This document shows positions 16,031-24,659 of a stretch of 64,000 nt of DNA, in pieces. The stretch's first letter is position 1, and every line of letters starts with the position of its first letter. Source of the stretch: Mariniflexile gromovii (GTDB lineage Bacteria; Bacteroidota; Bacteroidia; Flavobacteriales; Flavobacteriaceae); assembly GCF_017814435.1 (NCBI RefSeq), contig NZ_JAGJCB010000010.1, positions 62,001-126,000 on the forward strand. Direction: 5' to 3'. The notes under the pieces were generated by a model. The model searched no databases. It was given only the letters and a program-made list of their open reading frames with translations, and was not told where the DNA came from. The translations under genes were made by a program, and so were the position numbers.

Positions 16031-17770
16031 TTAATTTTTCTTTTCAAGGATTAATGTGCGTTCTATTTCGCCGTTAGCGCTTAAATCAACCAATTCGATT
16101 CTGTTTGCTGTAATGGCTTTTATTTTCCATCTGAATGTTAGCTCGTTAAACGGTGCTTGGTTGGCGAATAACATGCCTAAATAGAGACCTTCGTTTCGGT
16201 ACGCTAACCAAGAACCGGCTGTAACACCGTTGTTGGGATCGGTAACTTTTATTCTTCCTGTTATTAGAAAGTCTACTGTGTAGCCAAAAAAGTTTATTGT
16301 TGGGTCTACTACATGCACCAAGCCATCATCGTATTTAGCTACTTCCCAGGTTCCTGCTGCTATTACCGCATCGATGTATTTTAAATCATCATCACTATCA
16401 AAACAATGTCTTTCCAACACCATTTTACTGTTGGCGTTTTCAAGTTTTATTAAACCTGATTCTAGGAAGGTAATTAGCCATTCCAGTTTTAAATCTGGAC
16501 GTCCATCTAGTGTAATTTGAAGTATAAAACCTATGTTTCTAACGCCTATTTCGTATGTACCAGTAACAAATTCACCATTTATTCTTAATTTAACTTCGTT
16601 GTTCGGTAAGAATTTAAGCGGTGTTCCTATATATTCTTTTTCTTTATCGGTACCGTTTATACTTAATCGTGCAATTCTCCAATAACATTCTTGTAAATAA
16701 TTTTCAATGCGTTCTTTGGTAATGTCTATAACAATATCGCAGTTTCTCTTAATTATAATTCTGTTACCTCCTTCTTCGTAGATTTTAAATTTTCCGTCTT
16801 CAAAATCATACAATAACCATTCTAAAGTAAAGTCAGCTAAATTCTCAAACGCCATTTTTAAAAGTACACCACGCCTTGTTGATCTTAGCCCCCAAGTTCC
16901 GGTCAACATATCGCCATTTCTTGAGCGCATTACAACAACACCATCTTCTTTAAAATTAATGGCATACTGTTCGAATTGCGCTGTATTGTCTTGATTATTT
17001 CTTTTGAATTCGTAAACAATCCAAGGGCATTTTTTTAGATAGTTTTCTAAACGTTCTTTTGAAAAATCTTCTATATCGCAACTATCTTTGGCTGTTTCAA
17101 TAATACGTCTTAGTTGTTCGTTATTTTCGGCTGTTAAGGTCGTGCCATTTTTAAGCACCATGGTTACAGGAAAGTTTAAACTTGCCAAAACTTCGGCGTT
17201 TTTAACGCGCTTCATAAAAAGGTAAAGTTGCTTTTTGTTTTCAATATTTACAACATTGATTACCGAGAAATCTCTGTTGTATACAGAAAAGGCTATTGGA
17301 AATTTAAAATCAATGCATCTTATTTCTCTTTCCTCTACTTCCTCATCATCTTTACATTCAGCAATAAATTCTGATAATTGTTCGCCACTTTCTATCGTAA
17401 TCTCTTCGTGTTCCGAAGTGGTTATAGTAATAGGGAATATGATATCTAAACGATCTATATCGTCTTCCAGTTCGTCATAAAGATGCTTTATTTTTTCATA
17501 GTCTGCCTCAGAGTCAATCCTAATCTCGATGCCACGAACTTTTACAATAACAGGTAGTTTAACAGAAATACAAGTTGCGCCGTCAATAATATTGTCTTTA
17601 GAACCATCCATCTTAGAGGTAGCGCTAATTAAACTGGTTAATTGCGCTTGGGGCACTAAAGCTTCCTCTTGTGTAGGTTCGGTTATCTCAATTTTTTCTT
17701 CTTGACATGAAGAAAACAATAAAAGGGCAAAAAAAGGTATTAGTAGTAATGTTCTCATTTTAGTTTTCAT
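16031..17770 (-). CDS. Repeat-built surface or periplasmic lipoprotein of unknown function
   Basis: A 579-residue lipoprotein: signal peptide with lipobox LFSSC (C22). The N-terminal half repeats a two-strand unit about four times (LPVIVKVRGIEI, FPITITTSEHEEI, FPIAFSVYNRDF, FPVTMVLKNGTT), each followed by an acidic helix. The C-terminal half has three lipocalin-like units of about 110 residues, each opening with a helix and CPW/CYW/GTW and containing a TGTW/TGTY/AGSW turn. I do not recognise it. It is transcribed away from an ECF sigma/FecR/TonB receptor set starting 151 nt off, so it may be a target or partner of that system. It ends at a strong terminator. Confidence 0.75.
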   Translation of the reverse strand: MKTKMRTLLLIPFFALLLFSSCQEEKIEITEPTQEEALVPQAQLTSLISATSKMDGSKDNIIDGATCISVKLPVIVKVRGIEIRIDSEADYEKIKHLYDELEDDIDRLDIIFPITITTSEHEEITIESGEQLSEFIAECKDDEEVEEREIRCIDFKFPIAFSVYNRDFSVINVVNIENKKQLYLFMKRVKNAEVLASLNFPVTMVLKNGTTLTAENNEQLRRIIETAKDSCDIEDFSKERLENYLKKCPWIVYEFKRNNQDNTAQFEQYAINFKEDGVVVMRSRNGDMLTGTWGLRSTRRGVLLKMAFENLADFTLEWLLYDFEDGKFKIYEEGGNRIIIKRNCDIVIDITKERIENYLQECYWRIARLSINGTDKEKEYIGTPLKFLPNNEVKLRINGEFVTGTYEIGVRNIGFILQITLDGRPDLKLEWLITFLESGLIKLENANSKMVLERHCFDSDDDLKYIDAVIAAGTWEVAKYDDGLVHVVDPTINFFGYTVDFLITGRIKVTDPNNGVTAGSWLAYRNEGLYLGMLFANQAPFNELTFRWKIKAITANRIELVDLSANGEIERTLILEKKN

Positions 17771-17854
17771 GATTGTTGATTTTTTGGATTTAACATAGCT
17801 TTTTGTATATAAAACAGGATACCCCTAAAAACTCCTACCCTAATTTTTAAAAAA

Positions 17855-17884
17855 AGTTTCAAAGTTTCAAAGTTTCAAAGTTTT
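17855..17884. repeat. Octamer tandem repeat AGTTTCAA x3.6
   Basis: Nearly four copies of AGTTTCAA in the divergent intergenic region upstream of the ECF sigma gene, about 40 nt before its ATG. Copy number change there could alter promoter spacing. Confidence 0.85.
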
Positions 17885-17921
17885 AAAAACCCTATTTTAG
17901 TGCGACCAACTACCTATAGTA

Positions 17922-18437
17922 ATGGAAAAACAACTACATGAAAATATTTGTGAAGAGCGCTTGTTTTCTTCAATATTCAATAAATACGCTAAAGATTTAC
18001 ACAACTTTTTATATTATAAGTATGGCGATTTACTAAACCCAAAAGATAAAGTACAAGAAGCCTTTATTAAACTTTGGGAGAATTGTGCTAAAGTTAGCCC
18101 CGAAAAGGCTAAAAGTTTTGTTTTTACAACCGCCAATAATTTGATGTTGAATGAAGCTGCCCACCAAAAGGTTGTTTTAAAGCACCAACAAACCAAACCT
18201 AAAATGCATACTAACGAGAATCCTGAATTTATAATGCAGGAAACCGAGTATATGGATAAATTGCAAAAAGCATTATCAAACTTAACCGATGCGCAACGCG
18301 AAGCTTTTATGATGAACCGTGTAGAAGGTAAACGTTTTAAGGAAATTGCTGAAATTTTAGATATTTCTACCAAAGCGGTTGAAAAACGTATTTATGGAGC
18401 ATTGGAAAAACTGCGGAAGGACATTAAGGAATTGTAA
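17922..18437 (+). CDS. ECF RNA polymerase sigma factor (FecI-like)
   Basis: A 171-residue sigma-70 family ECF factor. Region 2 (FNKYAKDLHNFLYYKYGD to KDKVQEAFIKLWEN) and region 4 (LTDAQREAFMMNRVEGKRFKEIAEILDISTKAVEKRIYGAL) are both complete, with a helix-turn-helix ending in KAVEKRI. It is followed by a FecR anti-sigma gene and an STN-type TonB receptor, so it is expected to be released when the receptor binds its ligand and to transcribe the receptor operon. ATG at 17922. An octamer repeat array separates it from the anti-sigma gene, which is unusual for such a tight regulatory pair. Confidence 0.9.
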   Translation: MEKQLHENICEERLFSSIFNKYAKDLHNFLYYKYGDLLNPKDKVQEAFIKLWENCAKVSPEKAKSFVFTTANNLMLNEAAHQKVVLKHQQTKPKMHTNENPEFIMQETEYMDKLQKALSNLTDAQREAFMMNRVEGKRFKEIAEILDISTKAVEKRIYGALEKLRKDIKEL

Positions 18438-18438
18438 A

Positions 18439-18500
18439 GTTAGATGGTTAGATGGTTAGATGGTTAGATGGTTAGATGGTTAGATGGTTAGATGGTTAGA
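18439..18500. repeat. Octamer tandem repeat GTTAGATG x7.75
   Basis: A 62-nt perfect array of GTTAGATG starting 2 nt after the ECF sigma stop and ending 86 nt before the FecR start. It is the longest array in the window. Strand slippage here would change the distance between sigma and anti-sigma genes but not a reading frame. Confidence 0.95.
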
Positions 18501-18585
18501 AAGCTAAACTTTGTTGCTTTGAAACTTTTTCAAAAACAAGGGTAGGAAAAAATAAAAGTTAACTGTTATATAATTGAATACAGAA

Positions 18586-19485
18586 ATGATGGACAGAGAA
18601 ACGTTAATATCGAAATGGTTAAATAATGAACTGAATGATCAGGAACTTGAAGCGTTTAAAATGCTTGAAGACTATGATGATTTGGTAAAGTTATCTGATG
18701 GCGTGCAAGCCTTTAAGGCAGATGATTACAACACTTCTGCTGAATTGGAGCGTGTTTTAAAAACCATTAAAACTACCAAAAAGCAACCTTCAAATTGGGT
18801 AAAACCATGGATGCGCGTTGCGGCAATTCTTGCCATTTGTTTCAGTATATACTTTTATACAACTACTATAGACACTAAAGTAACCACAGAGTTTGCTCAA
18901 AAAACAACTATAGAGCTACCGGATAATTCTAGTGTTAATCTAAATGCGAAATCCCTCTTAGCATTCAATAAAAATTCTTGGAAAAATGAACGCGAAGTAA
19001 CGCTAGAAGGCGAAGCTTTTTTTAAAGTTGCCAAAGGTTCATCGTTCCAAGTTATTACAAAATCTGGAACCATAAAGGTTTATGGTACCCAATTTAATGT
19101 AAAACAACGCGATACTTATTTTGAGGTTATTTGCTACGAAGGTTTGGTTGGCGTTACGTTCAATTCTCAAGAAACTAAATTAAAACCTGGCGACAGTTTT
19201 TTAATTATAGATGGGAAACAAATTGCTAAAGAAAAAGAAAACAGCGCAACACCTTCGTGGTTAAATAACGAAAGTACTTTTAAAAGCCTACCTTATAAAG
19301 AAGTTATTGCTGAATTTGAAAGACAGTACCATGTAACGTTCAAACTTCAAAACATTGATGCGAACCAATTGTTTACAGGTAGTTTTGCACACAACAATTT
19401 GGAAGTTGCTTTAAAGGCAATTACATTACCTTTACACGTAACTTATAGTAAAACCAACGGTACTATAACATTAAAACGTGAGTAG
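18586..19485 (+). CDS. FecR-family anti-sigma factor
   Basis: A 299-residue single-pass membrane anti-sigma regulator. The cytoplasmic N-terminus (about 1-75) contains the sigma-binding helices. The transmembrane segment is near VAAILAICFSIYFYT. The periplasmic FecR domain begins around TTIELPDNSSVNLNAKS and contains GEAFFKVAKG and GTQFNVKQR, and a C-terminal DUF4974-like/STN-like part follows (YKEVIAEFERQYHVTF). A TTG at 18574 is in frame; ATG at 18586 is preferred. It should hold the upstream ECF factor inactive until the TonB receptor signals. The stop overlaps the receptor start by 8 nt. Confidence 0.9.
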   Translation: MMDRETLISKWLNNELNDQELEAFKMLEDYDDLVKLSDGVQAFKADDYNTSAELERVLKTIKTTKKQPSNWVKPWMRVAAILAICFSIYFYTTTIDTKVTTEFAQKTTIELPDNSSVNLNAKSLLAFNKNSWKNEREVTLEGEAFFKVAKGSSFQVITKSGTIKVYGTQFNVKQRDTYFEVICYEGLVGVTFNSQETKLKPGDSFLIIDGKQIAKEKENSATPSWLNNESTFKSLPYKEVIAEFERQYHVTFKLQNIDANQLFTGSFAHNNLEVALKAITLPLHVTYSKTNGTITLKRE

Positions 19486-21793
19486 AAAAGGACTCCTTTC
19501 TATTTTTTTATCACTATTTTTTTTGAATGTTGCATCTATAAAGGCGCAAAACATTCAAAAAGAAAAGCAACCCCTTATTTCTATTTTAAAAGTTCTTGAA
19601 GAAAAGTTCAGCATTCGTTTTTCTTTTATTGATGAAACCGTAAATAAAAAAGAGGCCACTTTACCAGACTTAGAAGCATCACTGGAAGACGTTTTGGAAA
19701 CACTAAAAACCGAAACTTCATTAGATTTTGAATTGTTGGACAACCGCTTTATTGTCATCAAAAACAAAACCGAACGGCAACCAAGCACCTTCAAACTGCA
19801 ACGCTTGGAAGAAGTTACCATTAACAACTACCTAACAACAGGTATATCAAAGCTTAACGACGGTTCCCTATCCATAAAACCCGAAACTTTCGGCATTCTT
19901 CCAGGACTTATTGAACCCGATGTTTTACAAACCATTCAAGCATTACCGGGTGTTTTAAGTACCGATGAAACGGTTTCCAATATTAACGTTCGTGGTGGCA
20001 CTCACGACCAAAACCTCCTGCTTTGGGATGGCATTAAAATGTACCAATCGGGTCATTTTTTTGGGTTGATTTCAGCTTTCAACCCCTACACCACAAAAAA
20101 AATACATGTTTACAAAAATGGCACCAGTGCTAAATATGGCGATGGCATTTCGAGCGTTATCGATATGCAATTACCTAATGATATTGACCACGCGTTTAAA
20201 GCAGGATTGGGTTTTAATTTAATTAATGCGGATGGGTTTGCTAAAATTCCATTGTCAAACAAAACAGAATTACAACTTTCAACACGGAGATCTGTAACCG
20301 ATTTAATTTTAACGCCTACTTACGACCAGTATTTTAAACGTATTTTTCAAGATTCCGACTTAACTAAAGGGAACAGAAACTCCATTTCTAAAAACGAACA
20401 GTTCTATTTTTATGATGTGAATTTAAAATTCTTATACGACATCACTAAAAAAGACAGAGTTCGTATTCATTTTTTAAACGTAAACAACTTTTTAAATTAC
20501 GACGAACAATCTACTATAAACGATAGAAATGAAGCTTTTAATAGCAAACTATCGCAACGAAATTTAGCCACCGGAATTACATATACCAAAGATTGGAATG
20601 AATCGCTTTCAACAACCTCTCAAATTTATGTTTCAAATTACGATTTAGATGCCACCAATCACGACATCACCAACAACCAACGCTTAATTCAGGAAAACGA
20701 AGTGTATGACGGTGCTGCAAAATTGGATATTAACTACTGCCCAAACCATCAACTTAAAATACATGGCGGCTACCAATTTATTGAGGTTGGCATTAGCAAT
20801 TTGGAGGACGTTAACAATCCTGCATTCAGAAGTTATATAAAAGAAGTCATTCGCAGTCATGCTGTTTATGCAGAGACGGGACTTCTATCAAACAACGTTA
20901 AAACAAATTTAAAAGTAGGTGCGCGTTTAAACTACATTCAAAAATTCGACATGCTATTTGCTGAACCACGTTTAAGTTTTAGTCAGCGGTTTTTAAACGA
21001 TTTCAGATTGGAAGTTTTGGGCGAATTCAAAAGTCAAACCACCTCCCAAATTATCGATTTACAAAACGATTTCTTAGGCATTGAAAAACGAAGATGGGTT
21101 TTATCAAACAACAAAGACATTCCTGTTTTAAAAAGCAAACAAGCCTCTGTGGGTATTCATTACAATAAAAACAAACTTTTAATTAGTGCTGAAACTTATA
21201 TTAAAAAAGTAAATGGCATTACCACAAGAAGCCAAGGATTTCAAAACCAATATCAATTTGAAAATAGTGCAGGAAGTTATGAAATTAAAGGGGTCGATTT
21301 TTTGCTGAACAAACAATTTTCCAATGTAGTTAGTAGTTGGATATCCTATTCGTTCAATACCAACAATTGCACTTTTAAAGATTTGAATGATGGAAAACCC
21401 TTCCCTAACAATGCCGATATAAAACACGCCGTAACATTTGCCGGAACTTACACCAAGAATGATTTTAAATTGGCAATAGGTTTAAATTGGCATTCAGGAA
21501 AACCAACCACCCCACCAAACAGAAGCGACGATCCTAACAACACCGAAATAACTTATTCAAGTCCAAACAGTGCCAACTTAAAAGACTACTTGCGCACCGA
21601 TTGTTCATCTACCTACCAATTTGATATTTCCAACACTTCCAAAGCAACGGTGGGGGTTTCAGTCTGGAACATCTTCAACAAAAAGAATATTATAAATTCT
21701 TACCATACTTTAGATGATGAAAATCAAATTGCAAAAGTTGAAAACCAATCCCTAGGAATCACTCCTAATGTGAGTTTTAGGATTGACTTTTAA
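19478..21793 (+). CDS. TonB-dependent outer membrane receptor with STN signalling domain
   Basis: Outer-membrane transducer of about 771 residues. Signal peptide (to about 24), STN domain (about 30-95, ISILKVLEEKFSIRFSF.. and LDFELLDNRFIVIK), plug domain (about 125-230, with IQALPGVLSTDETVSNINVRGG), then the beta-barrel ending in an aromatic-rich last strand, VSFRIDF. There is no carboxypeptidase-regulatory-like N-terminal domain as in SusC proteins and no SusD gene beside it, so this is a signalling receptor of FecA type. Ligand unknown (siderophore, peptide or sugar). GTG at 19478 is the start, overlapping fecR, which indicates translational coupling. Confidence 0.9.
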   Translation: MSRKGLLSIFLSLFFLNVASIKAQNIQKEKQPLISILKVLEEKFSIRFSFIDETVNKKEATLPDLEASLEDVLETLKTETSLDFELLDNRFIVIKNKTERQPSTFKLQRLEEVTINNYLTTGISKLNDGSLSIKPETFGILPGLIEPDVLQTIQALPGVLSTDETVSNINVRGGTHDQNLLLWDGIKMYQSGHFFGLISAFNPYTTKKIHVYKNGTSAKYGDGISSVIDMQLPNDIDHAFKAGLGFNLINADGFAKIPLSNKTELQLSTRRSVTDLILTPTYDQYFKRIFQDSDLTKGNRNSISKNEQFYFYDVNLKFLYDITKKDRVRIHFLNVNNFLNYDEQSTINDRNEAFNSKLSQRNLATGITYTKDWNESLSTTSQIYVSNYDLDATNHDITNNQRLIQENEVYDGAAKLDINYCPNHQLKIHGGYQFIEVGISNLEDVNNPAFRSYIKEVIRSHAVYAETGLLSNNVKTNLKVGARLNYIQKFDMLFAEPRLSFSQRFLNDFRLEVLGEFKSQTTSQIIDLQNDFLGIEKRRWVLSNNKDIPVLKSKQASVGIHYNKNKLLISAETYIKKVNGITTRSQGFQNQYQFENSAGSYEIKGVDFLLNKQFSNVVSSWISYSFNTNNCTFKDLNDGKPFPNNADIKHAVTFAGTYTKNDFKLAIGLNWHSGKPTTPPNRSDDPNNTEITYSSPNSANLKDYLRTDCSSTYQFDISNTSKATVGVSVWNIFNKKNIINSYHTLDDENQIAKVENQSLGITPNVSFRIDF

Positions 21794-21853
21794 TACAAAT
21801 TAAAAATAAAAAGCGACCTTATATTATTTTTATAAAGGGAACAAACCATTTCA

Positions 21854-21861
21854 TATATTTG
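21854..21861 (+). promoter_or_regulatory. Candidate -7 box TATATTTG for the antiporter gene
   Basis: TATATTTG fits TAnnTTTG, 20 nt before the ATG at 21881. Confidence 0.45.
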
Positions 21862-21880
21862 GCTGAAAATAACAAGGGTT

Positions 21881-24028
21881 ATGTTACTATTAAACATTTT
21901 AGATACCTCGCTGCCATTTACCAATCCGGTATTAAAATTTCTTATTATTTTAATCATTATTCTACTAGCCCCTATTATTCTTAATAAACTAAGAATTCCC
22001 CATATTTTAGGCCTCATTTTAGCAGGCGCTGTTATTGGGCCTAACGGATTTAATTTACTATTACGCGATAGTAGCATCATTTTATCCGGTACGGCAGGTT
22101 TGCTTTATATTATGTTTCTAGCAGGTTTAGAAATAGATATGAACGAATTTAAAAAGAACAAATTCAAAAGTCTGTTGTTTGGTTTGTACACCTTTAGTAT
22201 TCCCATGACATTTGGAATTTTAGTAGGTATTTTTATTCTGAAATTTTCTGTGCTTACATCAGTTTTACTCGCCAGTATGTTTGCATCACACACCCTTATT
22301 GCCTACCCCATTTTAGGTAAATTCGGCATTACCAAAAACCGTGCTGTAAATCTAGTTGTAGGTGGCACCATGATAACCGATACCCTGGCACTTTTAGTAC
22401 TTGCCATAATTGTAGGTATGACCAAAGGCACGACCAGTTTAGAATTTTGGATTCGGCTTTTTATTTCGGTTATGGTTTTTGGGTTTATCGTATTACATAT
22501 TTTTCCAATTATTGGGAGATGGTTTTTAAAGCGTTATCAAGATCATATTTCACAGTATATTTTTGTTTTGGTTATTTTGTTTCTAGGTTCGTTTTTAGCT
22601 GAAGCTGCAGGCATTGAAGCCATTATTGGCGCGCTCCTTTCGGGTTTTGCGCTTAACAGATTAATCCCATCCACATCGGCTTTAATGAACCGTATTGAGT
22701 TTGTTGGTAACGCTATTTTTATTCCGTTTTTCTTAATTGGTGTAGGAATGTTGATTGATTACCGTGCCTTTTTCACCGATTTCGAAACCATTTTGGTAGC
22801 TGTTGTTATGACGATTGCGGTAACATTAGCTAAGTTTTTCGCCGCTTGGGCAACACAAAAATCGTTTAAATTTTCGGTAGATGAACGACGCATCATTTTT
22901 GGCTTGAGCATTGCACATGCAGCCGTTACATTAGCAACCGTTTCGGTGGGATATAACATCATTATTGGCGAAACCGAAACTGGAGAACCTATAAGATTGT
23001 TGGGAGAAAGTATTTTGAATGGCACCATTATAATGATTTTGGTTACGTGTACCATTTCCACCTTCGTAGTTCAAAAAGGATCTAGAAACCTGTCCATATT
23101 TCAATCTACTGCAAGAGACAAAAGCGATACTGAAAACGAAGAGAAAATATTGGTTACCGTTAATAACGCCGATACCGTTGAGGAACTAATCAATTTAAGC
23201 ACCATAATAAAATCTAAAGAAAACAAAGAATCCATTTTCGCTTTACATGTTATCAATAATGAGAATTCCGATGTAAAAGCAGAAAATAATGCCATTAAAA
23301 TTCTTGACAAGGCCATAAAGATTGCTTGGGCAACAGACATCCATTTAAAAAAATTATTGCGCTACGATATGAATGTCCTGAATGGAGTTTTAAATGTTGC
23401 CAAAGAAAAAAAGATAACAGATTTAATATCGGGCCTTCATGTTAAAACCAATATTTCAGAATCATTTTTAGGAGATTTAACCGAAGGTATTTTATCTAAA
23501 TGCAATGCCACTACGTTTATTTATAAATCATTACAGCCTATTTCAACCATAAAAAGACACATCATTATCATGCCCAATAATGTTGAAAATGAAATAGGGT
23601 TTCCGTTCTGGTTATTAAAAATCTGGAACATTGCCTACAACACCGGTACCAAATTGGTTTTTTACGGTACGGAACAAACCATTAAAGTGATTAAAAACAT
23701 CCATTCTGAACACCCTATTGAAGCCGATTTTGTAATCTTCAACAGTTGGAGCAGTGCCAAAGAACTTTCAAACAATATTAAATTGGATGATAATTTAATT
23801 TTTATTTTAACTAGAAAAGACGAACCATCCTACCAAAAAAACATCAAGAATATCTCAATTTATCTAAACAGATATTTAACTTCAAATAGCTTTATTTTGG
23901 TTTGCCCAATTATGAAACCCACTTCCATTAACGACACCATCGAGTTTAACAACCCTTCCTTGTTAGAACCATTAGAAAAACTGGATGAAATTGGAAAAAC
24001 CATTGCGAGTGTGTTTAGAAAAAAGTAA
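21881..24028 (+). CDS. CPA2-family cation:proton antiporter with cytoplasmic USP-like tail
   Basis: A 715-residue inner-membrane monovalent cation/proton exchanger (KefB/Na-H exchanger PF00999 type). About 12 hydrophobic helices fill residues 1-400, including LGLILAGAVIGPNGFNLL, the unwound-helix segment GGTMITDTLALLVLAI with the conserved TD, and SIAHAAVTLATVSVG. The remaining 300 residues are soluble and contain two USP-like halves (LVTVNNADTVEELINLST and IKRHIIIMPNNVENEIG). No TrkA-N (GxGxxG) domain was seen, unlike Kef channels. Monocistronic, with a promoter box at 21854. Substrate ion (Na or K) not determinable. Confidence 0.88.
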   Translation: MLLLNILDTSLPFTNPVLKFLIILIIILLAPIILNKLRIPHILGLILAGAVIGPNGFNLLLRDSSIILSGTAGLLYIMFLAGLEIDMNEFKKNKFKSLLFGLYTFSIPMTFGILVGIFILKFSVLTSVLLASMFASHTLIAYPILGKFGITKNRAVNLVVGGTMITDTLALLVLAIIVGMTKGTTSLEFWIRLFISVMVFGFIVLHIFPIIGRWFLKRYQDHISQYIFVLVILFLGSFLAEAAGIEAIIGALLSGFALNRLIPSTSALMNRIEFVGNAIFIPFFLIGVGMLIDYRAFFTDFETILVAVVMTIAVTLAKFFAAWATQKSFKFSVDERRIIFGLSIAHAAVTLATVSVGYNIIIGETETGEPIRLLGESILNGTIIMILVTCTISTFVVQKGSRNLSIFQSTARDKSDTENEEKILVTVNNADTVEELINLSTIIKSKENKESIFALHVINNENSDVKAENNAIKILDKAIKIAWATDIHLKKLLRYDMNVLNGVLNVAKEKKITDLISGLHVKTNISESFLGDLTEGILSKCNATTFIYKSLQPISTIKRHIIIMPNNVENEIGFPFWLLKIWNIAYNTGTKLVFYGTEQTIKVIKNIHSEHPIEADFVIFNSWSSAKELSNNIKLDDNLIFILTRKDEPSYQKNIKNISIYLNRYLTSNSFILVCPIMKPTSINDTIEFNNPSLLEPLEKLDEIGKTIASVFRKK

Positions 24029-24128
24029 AAATTTTATACTAAGTGAAATTTTATTTTGTAATCAATCTCAACTAAATTCGTTATAAACTTTAAAACTTTT
24101 TTATGCTAATTCGTTGTAAAACATTTGA

Positions 24129-24233
24129 ATGAAAACCCTGCTACACATCATAATAGTTTTGAATTTTAGCTTAGGTTACTCCCAAACCAAAATAGATTCT
24201 TTGATTTTAAGTAGTAAATTGAATAGAAATTGA
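24129..24233 (+). pseudogene. Truncated exported-protein gene (34 codons)
   Basis: ATG at 24129 opens a 34-codon frame with a good signal peptide (MKTLLHIIIVLNFSLGYSQ, then TKIDSLILSSKL) that stops at TGA 24231. The downstream sequence continues in AT-rich DNA with many stops, so this looks like the 5' remnant of a lost exported-protein gene. CGTTGTAAAACATTTGA just upstream resembles the right ends of the attC-like elements. It might instead be a real tiny secreted peptide. Confidence 0.4.
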
Positions 24234-24372
24234 TTAAAAAATATTTTGGAACACCTTATAAAAAAAAGTAGTTACGTGTTTGGAAAATCTGATTTTACTT
24301 ATGAAAATCCTTGCCAAAAAACAAACAACACCCCAAACACATAACCGTAAGCAATCCCCACAAAAAAGCCTC

Positions 24373-24490
24373 CAACTAAAACTAATAAATCAGCATTCAA
24401 AGTCTCAATTTCAGCCAAACCATCAGCTTATTTTCCACATTCATTCATTAAACCTGTTTCGTTGCACAACCCGCTAAAACATTTCCTTAA
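24373..24490 (-). pseudogene. Decayed copy of the valS 3' end
   Basis: Read on the minus strand this stretch resembles the last 35-40 codons of the intact valS at 29574. One frame gives VLAGCATKQV, like FVAGAPEQV of ValRS. After a frameshift another gives NECGK*ADGLAEIETLNADL, like [20 protein letters not shown]. The nucleotides AAACTA, GC-TTCAAAGT, TTTxAGCCAA and CATCxGCTT align over about 110 nt. Stops and a frameshift show it is not functional. Orientation is the same as valS, 5.1 kb away. Confidence 0.6.
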
Positions 24491-24659
24491 AAGTTAACAA
24501 TCAGCAATTTACTAAATTAACCCTTGTCTTTTTAGACTACATATTTGAATAAAAAATATTATTTTACTTACAAAAAAATGAATTTCAACGAAAAAACAAG
24601 CTTTTTGTAGCGTAAATTGGTTTTTTTCTTACTTTAAAACCTTTTAAAAAAAATAATTT

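Noticed and set aside
24280-24477. 65-codon plus-strand ORF in the antiporter-DUF1800 gap
   Set aside because: It runs antisense to the valS 3' remnant, is Q/N/P-biased like frame noise, and has no signal or domain.
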